A DNA stretch of 35,175 nucleotides from VRUE01 sp036379955 (GCA_036379955.1 DASVFR010000034.1:1-35175), one strand, 5' to 3'. Shown: positions 25,952-33,625, numbered from the stretch's first letter. Made by a program: numbers and translations. Notes: generated by a model from the letters alone, not told the origin.

Positions 25952-26385
25952 GCCGCCCAGCGCTGACCGGCTCCGCGGCGGAGACCGAAGCGCTCGGCGC
26001 TGAGCTTGCCGCCCGCCTCGCGCCCGGCGACGTCGTCGTCGTCAGCGGCGAAGTCGGCGCCGGCAAGACGACCCTGATCCGCGGTGCCTGCCGGGCGCTC
26101 GGCGTTGAGGGCCCGGTTACGTCGCCGACCTTCACGATCGGCCAGCGTTACGAGGGAGGACGAGCGCCCGTGTCCCACCTGGATCTCTATCGCCTGGAAG
26201 GCCTTGCCGATGAGGACCCGGCCCTGCTCGACGACTATCTCGCTCTTGACGCGATCTCCTTCGTCGAGTGGCCCGACTTGGCCACGCCGGAGCTCGCCGA
26301 CCGCCGCGTCGTCGCGGTCCGCCTCGCCCACGCCGGCGGCGATCGTCGCGAGGTCGAGCTCCCCGCCGCAACGGTCCCCGAGTAG
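25948..26385 (+). CDS. tsaE: tRNA t6A synthesis ATPase TsaE
   Basis: This 145-aa P-loop protein has Walker A GEVGAGKTTL (34-43), the TSPTFTI motif, and HLDLYRL followed by VEWPD, all typical of TsaE (YjeE). With TsaB and TsaD it forms the complex that transfers threonylcarbamoyl to A37 of ANN-decoding tRNAs, and its ATPase drives the cycle. GTG 25948 overlaps the glycosylase stop. The other t6A genes follow after one inserted secreted-protein gene. Confidence 0.95.
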   Translation: MSRPALTGSAAETEALGAELAARLAPGDVVVVSGEVGAGKTTLIRGACRALGVEGPVTSPTFTIGQRYEGGRAPVSHLDLYRLEGLADEDPALLDDYLALDAISFVEWPDLATPELADRRVVAVRLAHAGGDRREVELPAATVPE

Positions 26386-26450
26386 CCGTGTTTCGTGGAC
26401 ACGTGTCTGTAGCATCGGCGAATCGAAACCGTGGACTGGAGGAAGGCCCG

Positions 26451-26825
26451 ATGAGGGGAACGAAGAGGCTTGTGCTTGCGCTGCTGGTCGTGGCGGCGCT
26501 GGCGAGCGCGGTGCCGGCGTCGGCCGGAGCGGTCGCCTACAAGCACTACGTGGGGTGCGGCATCTCGCAGAATGCGAAGCCCGCCCACAAGTGCCCGAAG
26601 AAGAGCAAGAAGGGGGCCTTCTTCAAGAGCCTCAACGGCGACGTCAACTACAGCATCTGCGTCAAGTTCCCAACCGGGAAAAACATCTGCGCCAAAGCCC
26701 AGCCGGCGAAACAGGGCACGCTGTACGTCAACAAGATCACGTCCAACATCCCTGGCCTGCACAAGGTCACCTGGTTCGTAGAAGGCAAGCGCGTCGGCGC
26801 CTCCCTCTTCAGGGTCACTGACTGA
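26451..26825 (+). CDS. Small secreted basic protein, unknown function
   Basis: The 124-aa product has a clear signal peptide (MRGTKRLVLALLVVAALASA, cleavage near ASAGA). The mature part of about 95 residues is lysine-rich with four cysteines (VGCG, HKCP, SICV, NICA) and strands such as HKVTWFVEGKRVGASLFRV that suggest a small beta-sandwich. I do not recognise the family. A strong GGAGGAAGG precedes ATG 26451. The in-frame extension to 26268 overlaps tsaE and is rejected. It sits inside the tsaE-tsaB-rimI-tsaD cluster, and its stop overlaps the proposed tsaB start by 8 nt. It uses AAG for lysine, unlike the other secreted proteins here. Confidence 0.8.
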   Translation: MRGTKRLVLALLVVAALASAVPASAGAVAYKHYVGCGISQNAKPAHKCPKKSKKGAFFKSLNGDVNYSICVKFPTGKNICAKAQPAKQGTLYVNKITSNIPGLHKVTWFVEGKRVGASLFRVTD

Positions 26826-27543
26826 GCGCGGCGAAAGCGAGGGTGCGGTCGTCGGCTTCGACACGGCGACCGCCGACACCGCCGTCTGCGCCACGCGCGG
26901 CGGTGAGGTCCTCTACGAAGAGCGGCTCGGGCTCGGCGGCGACGGCAGCCCCCGTCACTCGACGGCGCTGCTCGGCGAGGTCGAGCGCGCCGTCGCGGCG
27001 GCAGGCGGCTGGGGCGAGGTGGGGGCGATAGCGGTCGGCCGCGGCCCCGGTTCCTTCGTCGGCATCCGGATTGGGTTGGCGACCGCGCGCGGCCTGGCTC
27101 TGAGCGCGAGTCTGCCCGTCAGCGGGGTCTGCACGCTCGATGCGCTCGGCCGGGCGCTGGCGGAGTCCTCGACGACTGAAGTGCCGCACCTAGCAGTGCT
27201 CGACGCCCGCCGCGGCGAGGTCTTTGCGGCGCTGTACACGGACTCCGGCGAGCGGCTCTGGGAGCCGCTCGTCTTGCCCCCGGAGGTCCTCGGCCAGCGC
27301 CTCGCGGAGCTACCCGTACCGCCTCGGGCGGCCGGGTCGGGGGCGGTACGATTTCGAGATGAGCTGGCGAGTCGGGGCGTCGACGTTCCCGACGACGAAG
27401 ACCCCGTCCACCGGGTCGCCGCGCGCCACGTCTGCGCCCTTGCGGCGGTCGCCGGCGACGGGGACGGCCTTGCCCCGATCTACCTGAGGGTCCCCGATGC
27501 CCAGAGATGGCGTGAGCGAGACGATGAGCGGACAGGCGAGTGA
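26818..27543 (+). CDS. tsaB: tRNA t6A synthesis protein TsaB, probable CTG start
   Basis: TsaB is the inactive ASKHA partner that scaffolds TsaD. Family motifs are VVGFDTATADTAV near the start, VGAIAVGRGPGSFVGIRIGLATARGLAL, and VLDARRGEVFAALY. The first ATG/GTG/TTG in frame is GTG 27019, which would delete the conserved DTAT strand and about 67 residues. The frame is open back to a TAG at 26779-26781, and the only reasonable start there is CTG 26818, with AGGG 3 nt upstream and an 8-nt overlap with the previous gene. This gives 241 aa, the family's normal length. A sequencing error or another non-AUG start is the alternative. Confidence 0.85.
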   Translation: MTERGESEGAVVGFDTATADTAVCATRGGEVLYEERLGLGGDGSPRHSTALLGEVERAVAAAGGWGEVGAIAVGRGPGSFVGIRIGLATARGLALSASLPVSGVCTLDALGRALAESSTTEVPHLAVLDARRGEVFAALYTDSGERLWEPLVLPPEVLGQRLAELPVPPRAAGSGAVRFRDELASRGVDVPDDEDPVHRVAARHVCALAAVAGDGDGLAPIYLRVPDAQRWRERDDERTGE

Positions 27544-27982
27544 GGCGATCGGGGGAGTCGCGATCAGGCGGCTCGCCTACAGCGACCTGCCTGCGGTGCT
27601 CTCGATCGAGCGCCGCTCATTCCCGACGCCGTGGTCGTTGGCGATGTTCGTGCTCGAGCTCTCCAAGCCGTCGGGGATCTGCCTCGCGGCGAGCGAGGGC
27701 GAAGAGGTCCTCGGCTACCTCGTCTGCTCGCGCTACGACCAGGTCTGGCACCTGATGAACGTCGCGGTGGCGCCGGAGCGTCGCCGCGGAGGCGTCGCCC
27801 GCGGCTTGATCGAACAGCTGCTCGAGGAGGGCAGCGGCCGCTTGCCCTTCACGCTCGAGGTCAGGGTCTCCAACCGGCCGGCGATCGCGATGTACGAACG
27901 GCTCGGTTTCCGCTCGGCCGGCGTGCGGCCTCGCTACTACCAGGACAACGGCGAGGACGCTCTGATCATGTGGCTGGACTGA
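27497..27982 (+). CDS. rimI: Ribosomal protein S18-alanine N-acetyltransferase (RimI)
   Basis: The 161-aa GNAT enzyme has VAIRRLAYSDLPAVLSIER, FPTPWSLAMF, the acetyl-CoA loop ERRRGGVARGL, and NRPAIAMYERLGFRSAGVRPRYY, all standard for RimI, which acetylates the N-terminus of S18. It overlaps tsaB by 47 nt. ATG 27497 has GAGGG 6 nt upstream. ATG 27524 is a second candidate that would shorten the overlap to 20 nt. The tsaB-rimI-tsaD order is a widespread bacterial arrangement. Confidence 0.93.
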   Translation: MPRDGVSETMSGQASEAIGGVAIRRLAYSDLPAVLSIERRSFPTPWSLAMFVLELSKPSGICLAASEGEEVLGYLVCSRYDQVWHLMNVAVAPERRRGGVARGLIEQLLEEGSGRLPFTLEVRVSNRPAIAMYERLGFRSAGVRPRYYQDNGEDALIMWLD

Positions 27983-27983
27983 G

Positions 27984-28028
27984 GGTGCAACGCGTAGTAC
28001 CCCTATTGCGTGGAGAAAACGTTGCACC
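27984..28028 (+). promoter_or_regulatory. Inverted repeat enclosing the tsaD start codon
   Basis: GGTGCAACG (27984-27992) and CGTTGCACC (28020-28028) are perfect 9-nt complements 27 nt apart. The GTG start of tsaD (28010) lies in the loop, and no Shine-Dalgarno is visible. The structure might control entry of ribosomes into tsaD after rimI. Confidence 0.5.
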
Positions 28029-29062
28029 TTGACGGAGGGTTGATCCTTGCGCTCGAGACGTCGTGCGACGACACCTGCGCGGCCGTCCTCGCGGGCGCCG
28101 AGATTCGCTCCAGCGTGATCTCCTCGCAGGCGGCCGCCCATGCCCAGTTCGGCGGCGTCGTGCCCGAGGTCGCCTCGCGCCACCATCTCGAGCTGGTCGC
28201 GCCGGTGGTCGAGGCGGCCCTGGCCGAGGCCGGCGCCAGCCTCGACGACGTCGAATCCGTGGCGGTCACCGCCGGGCCCGGCCTGATCGGGGCGCTGCTC
28301 GTCGGGGTCAGCGCGGCAAAGGCGATCGCCGCCCCGCGTCGCCTACCGTTGATCCCGGTCGATCATCTGCAGGGACACGTCGCCGCCAACTTCCTCGAGC
28401 CCGAGCCGTTGGAGCCGCCCTTTCTTTGCCTGGTGGCCAGCGGCGGTCATACCCTGCTGGCCGCGGTGCGCGACCACGCCGGCCACGAGGTGCTCGGCCA
28501 GACGCTCGATGACGCGGCCGGTGAGGCCTTCGACAAGGTCGCCCGCCTGCTCGGCCTCGGCTACCCCGGCGGCCCGGCGCTGCAGGAGCTGGCCGAGGGA
28601 GGCGATCCGGAGGTCTTCGAGATGCCGGTGGCGATGCGCAACGACCCCGGCCTCGACTTCAGTTTCAGCGGCTTGAAGACGGCGCTCGCCTACCTCTGCC
28701 GGGACCTCGGTGCCGACGGCGTGGCCAGGCGCCGTGCCGATCTCGCCGCCAGCTTCCAGGCCGCCGCCGTCGGCCAGCTGGTCGCCAAGCTGGAGCGAGC
28801 GCTGAAGCGAGGGGGGTGGGGGGCGGTCGCCCTCGGCGGCGGGGTCGCTGCCAACGGGCCGCTGCGCGAGGCGGTCCGCGAGCTTTGCGAACGCCGTGGC
28901 GTCGGCCTCAAGCTCGTCCCGCTTGCGCTCTGCACCGACAATGCCGCGATGATCGGCTCCGCCGCCCGCTTCGCCACCCCGGTCCCCTATCCCGACTACC
29001 TCGCCTACGACGCCTTCCCCACCGCACGCGAGCGGCCGACGGGCCGAAAAGCGCTCGTATAG
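28010..29062 (+). CDS. tsaD: tRNA N6-threonylcarbamoyltransferase TsaD
   Basis: The 350-aa catalytic subunit of t6A synthesis transfers threonylcarbamoyl from the AMP intermediate onto A37. The metal-binding HLQGH (H119, H123) is present, together with ALETSCDDT, SSQAAAHAQFGGVVPEVASRHH, ASGGHT, FSFSGLKTAL, GGGVAANGPLR and CTDNAAMI. The start is read as GTG 28010; the family often begins at the LILALETS segment (TTG 28040), but GGAGGG is too close to that codon to serve it. It ends inside a long hairpin, with the stop codon in the loop. Confidence 0.96.
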   Translation: MEKTLHLDGGLILALETSCDDTCAAVLAGAEIRSSVISSQAAAHAQFGGVVPEVASRHHLELVAPVVEAALAEAGASLDDVESVAVTAGPGLIGALLVGVSAAKAIAAPRRLPLIPVDHLQGHVAANFLEPEPLEPPFLCLVASGGHTLLAAVRDHAGHEVLGQTLDDAAGEAFDKVARLLGLGYPGGPALQELAEGGDPEVFEMPVAMRNDPGLDFSFSGLKTALAYLCRDLGADGVARRRADLAASFQAAAVGQLVAKLERALKRGGWGAVALGGGVAANGPLREAVRELCERRGVGLKLVPLALCTDNAAMIGSAARFATPVPYPDYLAYDAFPTARERPTGRKALV

Positions 29063-29084
29063 TGCGTTTTTCGGCCCGTCGGCC
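29034..29084 (+). terminator. Long hairpin around the tsaD stop codon
   Basis: GGCCGACGGGCCGAAAA (29034-29050) pairs perfectly over 17 bp with 29068-29084. Four more pairs (one G-U) extend it inward to 29054/29064, leaving a 9-nt loop with the TAG stop (29060-29062). A and T runs flank the inner stem as in bidirectional intrinsic terminators, but the T-run is in the ascending arm. The glutaredoxin-like gene starts 6 nt after the hairpin. Confidence 0.6.
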
Positions 29085-29090
29085 TTGAGC

Positions 29091-29339
29091 ATGCCCGTCG
29101 TCACCGTCTACATGCGGCCGGGGTGTCATCTGTGCGAGGAGGCGATCGAGGCGCTGGTCGCGCTGCACGGGGAGGGCTACCGGTTCGAGCTGCACGAGGT
29201 CGACATCGAGAGCGAGGAGATGCTCCTCCGGCAAATGCTGGAGAAGATTCCAGTAGTGGAGATCGACGGCGAGGTGATCTCCGAACTGGTGCTCGACGAG
29301 GCGGCGACGCGGGCGAGGCTCGATACTGTGCAGGCGTGA
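29091..29339 (+). CDS. Glutaredoxin-like protein
   Basis: This 82-aa thioredoxin-fold protein begins MPVVTVYMRPGCHLCEEA, with the dithiol site C12-H-L-C15, and has a cis-proline at KIPVVEIDGEVI. It fits the DUF836/glutaredoxin family of actinobacteria, whose likely role is thiol-disulfide exchange in the cytoplasm. ATG 29091 is preferred over TTG 29085, which touches the hairpin. The stop overlaps the GTG of rex by 4 nt, so the thiol protein and the NADH sensor are translationally coupled. Confidence 0.9.
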   Translation: MPVVTVYMRPGCHLCEEAIEALVALHGEGYRFELHEVDIESEEMLLRQMLEKIPVVEIDGEVISELVLDEAATRARLDTVQA

Positions 29340-30004
29340 ACCCGCTGATCGAAGAGCAGGGCGCCCCCGAGGGGCTCATCGGCGAGGGCGAGCGCCTCTC
29401 ACTCGGTGTGGCCGCGCGACTCTCTCGCTACCTGCAGGTCCTCACCCAGGCTCGCAAGATGGGTCGCGAGACGATCTCCTCCCAGGAACTCTCCGAGTAC
29501 ACCCACATCAACCCGACTCAAATTCGGCGCGACCTCTCCGGCTTCGGCAAGTTCGGGAAGCGCGGGGTTGGCTACAACGTCGAGTCGCTGGTTTCGCAGG
29601 TTCGCAAGATCCTCCGCACCTCGGGCCAGCACAACATCGCCCTCTTCGGCGCCGGCAACCTGGGACAGGCGATTGCCAGCTCGGATATCTTCGCCGACCA
29701 CGGCTTCCAGGTCGTCGCCATGTTCGACGTCGACAGCGACGTCGTCGGCACCCAGGTCGGCGACCTGCGGGTGCGCGACTTCAGCGAGCTCGAGTCGGTC
29801 GTCGCCGAGCAGGAGATAGTCGTCGGCGTCCTCGCCGTGCCCGCAGCAGCCGCCCAGGGCGTCGCTGATCGGCTGGTGGAGGCCGGGGTGAAGATCATCT
29901 TCAACTACTCCGAGCAGCTGCTGCAGGTGCCGCCCGAGGTGACGGTGCACACCTCCAGTCCCGCTGTCGACCTGCTCTACGCGCTCTACTTCTACCTGAC
30001 CTGA
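29336..30004 (+). CDS. rex: Redox-sensing transcriptional repressor Rex
   Basis: The 222-aa protein has a winged-helix DNA-binding N-terminus (LSRYLQVLTQARKMGRETIS, then HINPTQIRRDLSGFGKFG) and a Rossmann domain with GAGNLG (residues 105-110) for NAD(H). It ends in the domain-swapped helix DLLYALYFYL. Rex represses respiration and fermentation genes when NADH is low and lets go when NADH rises. GTG 29336 is chosen because the family starts just before VAARLSRYL; the upstream frame to 29123 is the shadow of the glutaredoxin gene. I saw no convincing Rex operator (TGTGAA-N4-TTCACA) in the window. Confidence 0.96.
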   Translation: MNPLIEEQGAPEGLIGEGERLSLGVAARLSRYLQVLTQARKMGRETISSQELSEYTHINPTQIRRDLSGFGKFGKRGVGYNVESLVSQVRKILRTSGQHNIALFGAGNLGQAIASSDIFADHGFQVVAMFDVDSDVVGTQVGDLRVRDFSELESVVAEQEIVVGVLAVPAAAAQGVADRLVEAGVKIIFNYSEQLLQVPPEVTVHTSSPAVDLLYALYFYLT

Positions 30005-30013
30005 GGACCGCCC

Positions 30014-31174
30014 TTGCCCCTCGACCTCGACCGCGCTCGGGAGACGTTCGAGTCCTCGACCGACTTCACCGTCGGCCTCGAGGAGGAGTTCGCCATCCTC
30101 GACCCCGCGACGCTGGAGCTGGAGCACCGCTTCGAGGACGTCTACGCCGCCTGCCGGGAGGACGAGCTGCTGGCGGACTCGGCCGCCGGCGAGCTGATCG
30201 CCTCGGAGATCGAGATCCGCTCGGGCCGGGCCGAGACCTTCGCCGAGGCGATGGCGCGGCAGCGCGAGCGGCGCATCCGCCTCTTCGAGCTGGTCGAGCG
30301 GATGGGGCTGGCCCTGGGCGCCATGGGAACCCATCCCTGGGCCAGCTATCTCGACCAGCGGATCATCGATACCCCCCACTACAACCGGCTGCGACACGAA
30401 CTCGGCTGGGTCGCCCAACGCAACAACACCTGGAGCCTGCACGTGCACATGGGCGTGCGCGGTGCCGACCGGGCGATCGCCGTCTGCGATCGGCTGCGGG
30501 AGCTGCTGCCGCTGCTGCTCGCGACCTCTGCCAACTCACCCTTCCTCGACCGCCGCGACAGCGGTCTACACACCGTGCGAACCGAGATCTTCACCCGTAC
30601 CTTCCCGCGCTGCGGCGTGCCCAGCCCCTTCCTCGACTGGTCCGGATACGCCGAGTTCGTCAGCACCCTCGAGCGGGTCGGCTCGGTGGTCGAGTCGACG
30701 CAGCTTTGGTGGAGCGTGCGCCCGCACCACGCCTTCGGCACGGTCGAGGTGCGGATCTGCGATGCCCAGACCCGGGGCGAGGAGTCCTTCGCGCTGGCCG
30801 GGTTGATCGCCGCCTCGATTGCTCAGGCCGCTGTCGAGTACGACGAGCGCGGCTACGGTGGCGGCGAGCGGCTGCTCTCCGACCGCGAGGTCGAGGAGAA
30901 CCTTTGGCGCGCGATACGCCACGGGATGAGCGGCCGTCAGATCGATTTCCGCCGCGGCGCCGAGATCGAGGCGGTGGCCGCGCTCGAGGCGCTGCTCGCC
31001 TGGAACGAGCCCGCCCGCGCCCAGCTCGGCATCGAGGTCGGGCTCCCGGATCGCAACGGCGCCCAGCGCGCTCGCGAGGCGCTCGACGCGGGAATCTCGA
31101 TCGAAGACATATATAGAGACGCCGTGGCAGAGACGAAACGCACCTACACCGCCGATGTCGGCGCGCGTAGATAG
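30014..31174 (+). CDS. Carboxylate-amine ligase, YbdK/GCS2 type
   Basis: The 386-aa protein belongs to the GCS2 family of ATP-dependent glutamate-cysteine ligase-like enzymes. It opens with FTVGLEEEFAILDP, the metal-binding glutamates of the family. Further motifs are SEIEIRSGRAET, GTHPWASY, HVHMGVRG, TSANSPFLDRRDSGLHTVRTE and FGTVEVRICDAQT. E. coli YbdK has weak gamma-glutamylcysteine synthetase activity; here it may make a gamma-glutamyl compound. The start is TTG 30014 with GAGGA 8 nt upstream. It follows rex by 9 nt, consistent with a redox-linked operon. Confidence 0.93.
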   Translation: MPLDLDRARETFESSTDFTVGLEEEFAILDPATLELEHRFEDVYAACREDELLADSAAGELIASEIEIRSGRAETFAEAMARQRERRIRLFELVERMGLALGAMGTHPWASYLDQRIIDTPHYNRLRHELGWVAQRNNTWSLHVHMGVRGADRAIAVCDRLRELLPLLLATSANSPFLDRRDSGLHTVRTEIFTRTFPRCGVPSPFLDWSGYAEFVSTLERVGSVVESTQLWWSVRPHHAFGTVEVRICDAQTRGEESFALAGLIAASIAQAAVEYDERGYGGGERLLSDREVEENLWRAIRHGMSGRQIDFRRGAEIEAVAALEALLAWNEPARAQLGIEVGLPDRNGAQRAREALDAGISIEDIYRDAVAETKRTYTADVGARR

Positions 31175-31212
31175 ACTCCCGCGCCGCTTAAACCACGCCG
31201 GAGGAATCGAAC

Positions 31213-33300
31213 TTGACCAGCTTTCTGACCGAATACGGAGTCGTCATCGCGCTCGTATGCGCGGGCGCGGCGGTGCTGTACGGAATCGTCATCACACAGC
31301 GCCTGCTCTCGAAGTCGCCGGGCAACGAGCGCATGCAGGAAATCTCGGGCGCGGTGCAGGAAGGCGCCAAGGCCTACCTCAACCGCCAGTACACGATCAT
31401 CGCCGCGGTCGCGGTGCCGATCGCGATCGTGCTCTGGATCCTGCAGGGCTACGAGACGGCGATCGGGTTCATCCTCGGCGGCATCCTCTCCGGCGCGGCC
31501 GGCTTCATCGGGATGAACCTCTCGGTACGGGCCAACTCGCGCGTCGCCGAGGCGGCCCGCGGCGGCGTGCCGCCGGCGCTCGACGTCGCCTTCAAGGGCG
31601 GCTCGGTCACCGGCCTGCTCGTCGTCGGTCTGGCGCTGTTCGGCGTCGCCGGCTACTTCGGCATCCTCGTCCTTACCGGCAGCTCCGACAAGGAGGCGGT
31701 TGACGCGCTGATCGGACTCGGCTTCGGCGGCTCGTTGATCTCCGTCTTCGCCCGTCTCGGCGGCGGCATCTTCACCAAGGCGGCCGACGTCGGCGCCGAC
31801 CTGGTCGGCAAGGTCGAGGCCGGGATCCCCGAGGACGATCCCCGCAACCCGGCCGTGATCGCCGACAACGTCGGCGACAACGTCGGCGACTGTGCCGGCA
31901 TGGCGGCCGACCTGTTTGAGACCTACGCCGTCACCTCGGTCGCCGTGATGCTGCTCGGCGTCCTCACCTTCACCGGCGCCGGCGGCGAGTTCTCGCGCGA
32001 GGTCGCGATCTACCCGCTGGTGATCGGCGCGGTCGCGATCATCGCCTCGATCATCGGGGCGCTCTCGGTGCGGACCAAATCCGACCGGGTCGAGGGGGCG
32101 CTATACCAGGGCCTGATCATCTCCGGGATCCTCTCGATCGCAGCCTTCTACCCGATTACCAAGTGGCTGATGGACGAACCGGTGCGGCTTGGGCTGAGCG
32201 CCGCCGCCGACGCGGTCAGCACCACCGACCTCTGGCTCTGCGCCGTGATCGGGGTAGCGGTGACCGCCTTCCTCTTCGTGATTACCGAATTTTATACGTC
32301 GACCCGCTTCCGCCCGGTGAAGACGATCGCCCAGGCTTCGGAGACGGGGCACGCGACGAACATCATCCAGGGGCTCGCCCAGGGCTTCCAGTCGACCGCC
32401 GCTCCGGCGCTGGTGATCGCGCTGGCGATTCTCGGCGCCAACGAGCTGGCCGGCATCTACGGCATCGGCATCGCGGTGATGGGTCAGCTCTCGCTCTGCG
32501 GGCTGATCGTCGCCCTCGACGCCTTCGGGCCGATCACCGACAACGCCGGCGGCATCGCCGAGATGGCCGACTTGCCGGAGGACGTCCGCAACGTAACCGA
32601 CCCGCTCGACGCGGTCGGCAACACGACCAAGGCGGTGACCAAGGGCTACGCGATCGGCTCCGCCGCGCTGGCGGCGCTGGTGCTGTTCTCCGCCTTCAAG
32701 AGCGAACTCGGGGACGAGGCGCCGGCCGGGTTCGACCTCAACAGCCTCTTCCACCTGACCACCCCGGCGGTGCTGATCGGGCTGATCATCGGCGGCATGA
32801 TGGTCTATCTCTTCGCCGCCTTCGCGATCGAGGCCGTCGGGCGCGCCGGCGGCGAGGTGGTCGAACAGGTTCGCGAGCAGTTCCGCGAGCACCCCGGGAT
32901 CATGGAGGGCACCGAAAAACCCGACTACGCCAAGACGGTCGGCATCGTCACCGCCGCGGCGCAGAAGGAGATGATCCTGCCCTCGCTGATCCCGATCGTG
33001 GTGCCGGTGATCGTCGGCCTGCTCAGCGTCGACGCGCTCGGCGGCCTGCTGATCGGCGTCATCGTCGTCGGCCTCTTCGCCGCGGTCTCGATGACCGCCG
33101 GCGGCGGCGCCTGGGACAACGCGAAGAAGCTGATCGAGGACGGTGCCCACGGCGGCAAGGGCTCCGAAGCCCACGCCGCCTCGGTGACCGGCGACACCGT
33201 CGGCGATCCTTACAAGGACACGGCGGGGCCGGCGATCAATCCGATGATCAAGGTCGCCAACATCGTTGCGATCCTGATCATCCCGATCGTTCATTTCTAG
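31213..33300 (+). CDS. hppA: Membrane-bound pyrophosphatase, K+-independent H+ pump
   Basis: The 695-aa polytopic protein (about 15-16 membrane segments) couples pyrophosphate hydrolysis to ion pumping. The pyrophosphate site DVGADLVGKVEAG (from residue 192), followed by DDPRNPAVIADNVGDNVGD, is intact, as is the C-terminal DTVGDPYKDTAGPAINP. The motif GNTTKA has lysine at 473 where K+-dependent enzymes have alanine, which marks the K+-independent H+-pumping class. The start is TTG 31213 with GGAGG upstream. It ends the co-oriented run and is followed directly by a very long hairpin. Confidence 0.97.
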   Translation: MTSFLTEYGVVIALVCAGAAVLYGIVITQRLLSKSPGNERMQEISGAVQEGAKAYLNRQYTIIAAVAVPIAIVLWILQGYETAIGFILGGILSGAAGFIGMNLSVRANSRVAEAARGGVPPALDVAFKGGSVTGLLVVGLALFGVAGYFGILVLTGSSDKEAVDALIGLGFGGSLISVFARLGGGIFTKAADVGADLVGKVEAGIPEDDPRNPAVIADNVGDNVGDCAGMAADLFETYAVTSVAVMLLGVLTFTGAGGEFSREVAIYPLVIGAVAIIASIIGALSVRTKSDRVEGALYQGLIISGILSIAAFYPITKWLMDEPVRLGLSAAADAVSTTDLWLCAVIGVAVTAFLFVITEFYTSTRFRPVKTIAQASETGHATNIIQGLAQGFQSTAAPALVIALAILGANELAGIYGIGIAVMGQLSLCGLIVALDAFGPITDNAGGIAEMADLPEDVRNVTDPLDAVGNTTKAVTKGYAIGSAALAALVLFSAFKSELGDEAPAGFDLNSLFHLTTPAVLIGLIIGGMMVYLFAAFAIEAVGRAGGEVVEQVREQFREHPGIMEGTEKPDYAKTVGIVTAAAQKEMILPSLIPIVVPVIVGLLSVDALGGLLIGVIVVGLFAAVSMTAGGGAWDNAKKLIEDGAHGGKGSEAHAASVTGDTVGDPYKDTAGPAINPMIKVANIVAILIIPIVHF

Positions 33301-33313
33301 GCTGAGCGTGTGG

Positions 33314-33390
33314 GAGGGGCCGGGTGCCCCTCCCAAAAACGCGCGGCTGCGCCGCGCTTGAGTGTTTTTGAGAGGGACACCCGGCCCCTC
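33314..33390 (+). terminator. Very long nested hairpin after hppA
   Basis: Arms 33314-33340 and 33364-33390 (27 nt each) pair with only two mismatches. Between them GCGCGGC and GCCGCGC (33341-33357) make a perfect 7-bp inner hairpin. CTGAG/CTCAG (33302-33306, 33393-33397) may add an outer helix. AAAAAC and GTTTTTG face each other in the stem. It is the likely end point of the 25.0-33.3 kb transcript, acting as terminator, 3' stabiliser, or both. Confidence 0.7.
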
Positions 33391-33521
33391 TTCTCAGGGC
33401 TTAGCTCAAGTAGCTGCGATTGCTTGGATGATGCTCGGAAGGCTCCTCTTGGCGTAGCTTCGTGAGGGCTTTCGGCCTATCCGGTGGGGGCGAATCCGGG
33501 TGGCTGGATCCTTAGGCAGTC

Positions 33522-33617
33522 GTGAATTACTACACGGCGGCTGTGCTTCTGGCCAACGCCGGCTTGTTGCGAGCGCTGTTGGCGCTTGTTTCCAGGCTGA
33601 TCGATCGTCAGAAGTAG
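33522..33617 (+). CDS. Possible 31-aa hydrophobic peptide
   Basis: GTG 33522 opens MNYYTAAVLLANAGLLRALL, followed by ALVSRLIDRQK and a TAG. The peptide is a hydrophobic or amphipathic helix with a charged C-terminus, as in small membrane proteins. A hairpin follows 17 nt after the stop. There is no strong Shine-Dalgarno (AGGCAG about 4 nt upstream), and so short a frame can arise by chance. Confidence 0.3.
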   Translation: MNYYTAAVLLANAGLLRALLALVSRLIDRQK

Positions 33618-33625
33618 CGAGCCGC

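Noticed and set aside
32101..33336. Minus-strand frames of about 410 codons opposite hppA (and 33748-34980 opposite the permease)
   Set aside because: His/Asp/Arg-rich antisense shadows of membrane-protein genes.
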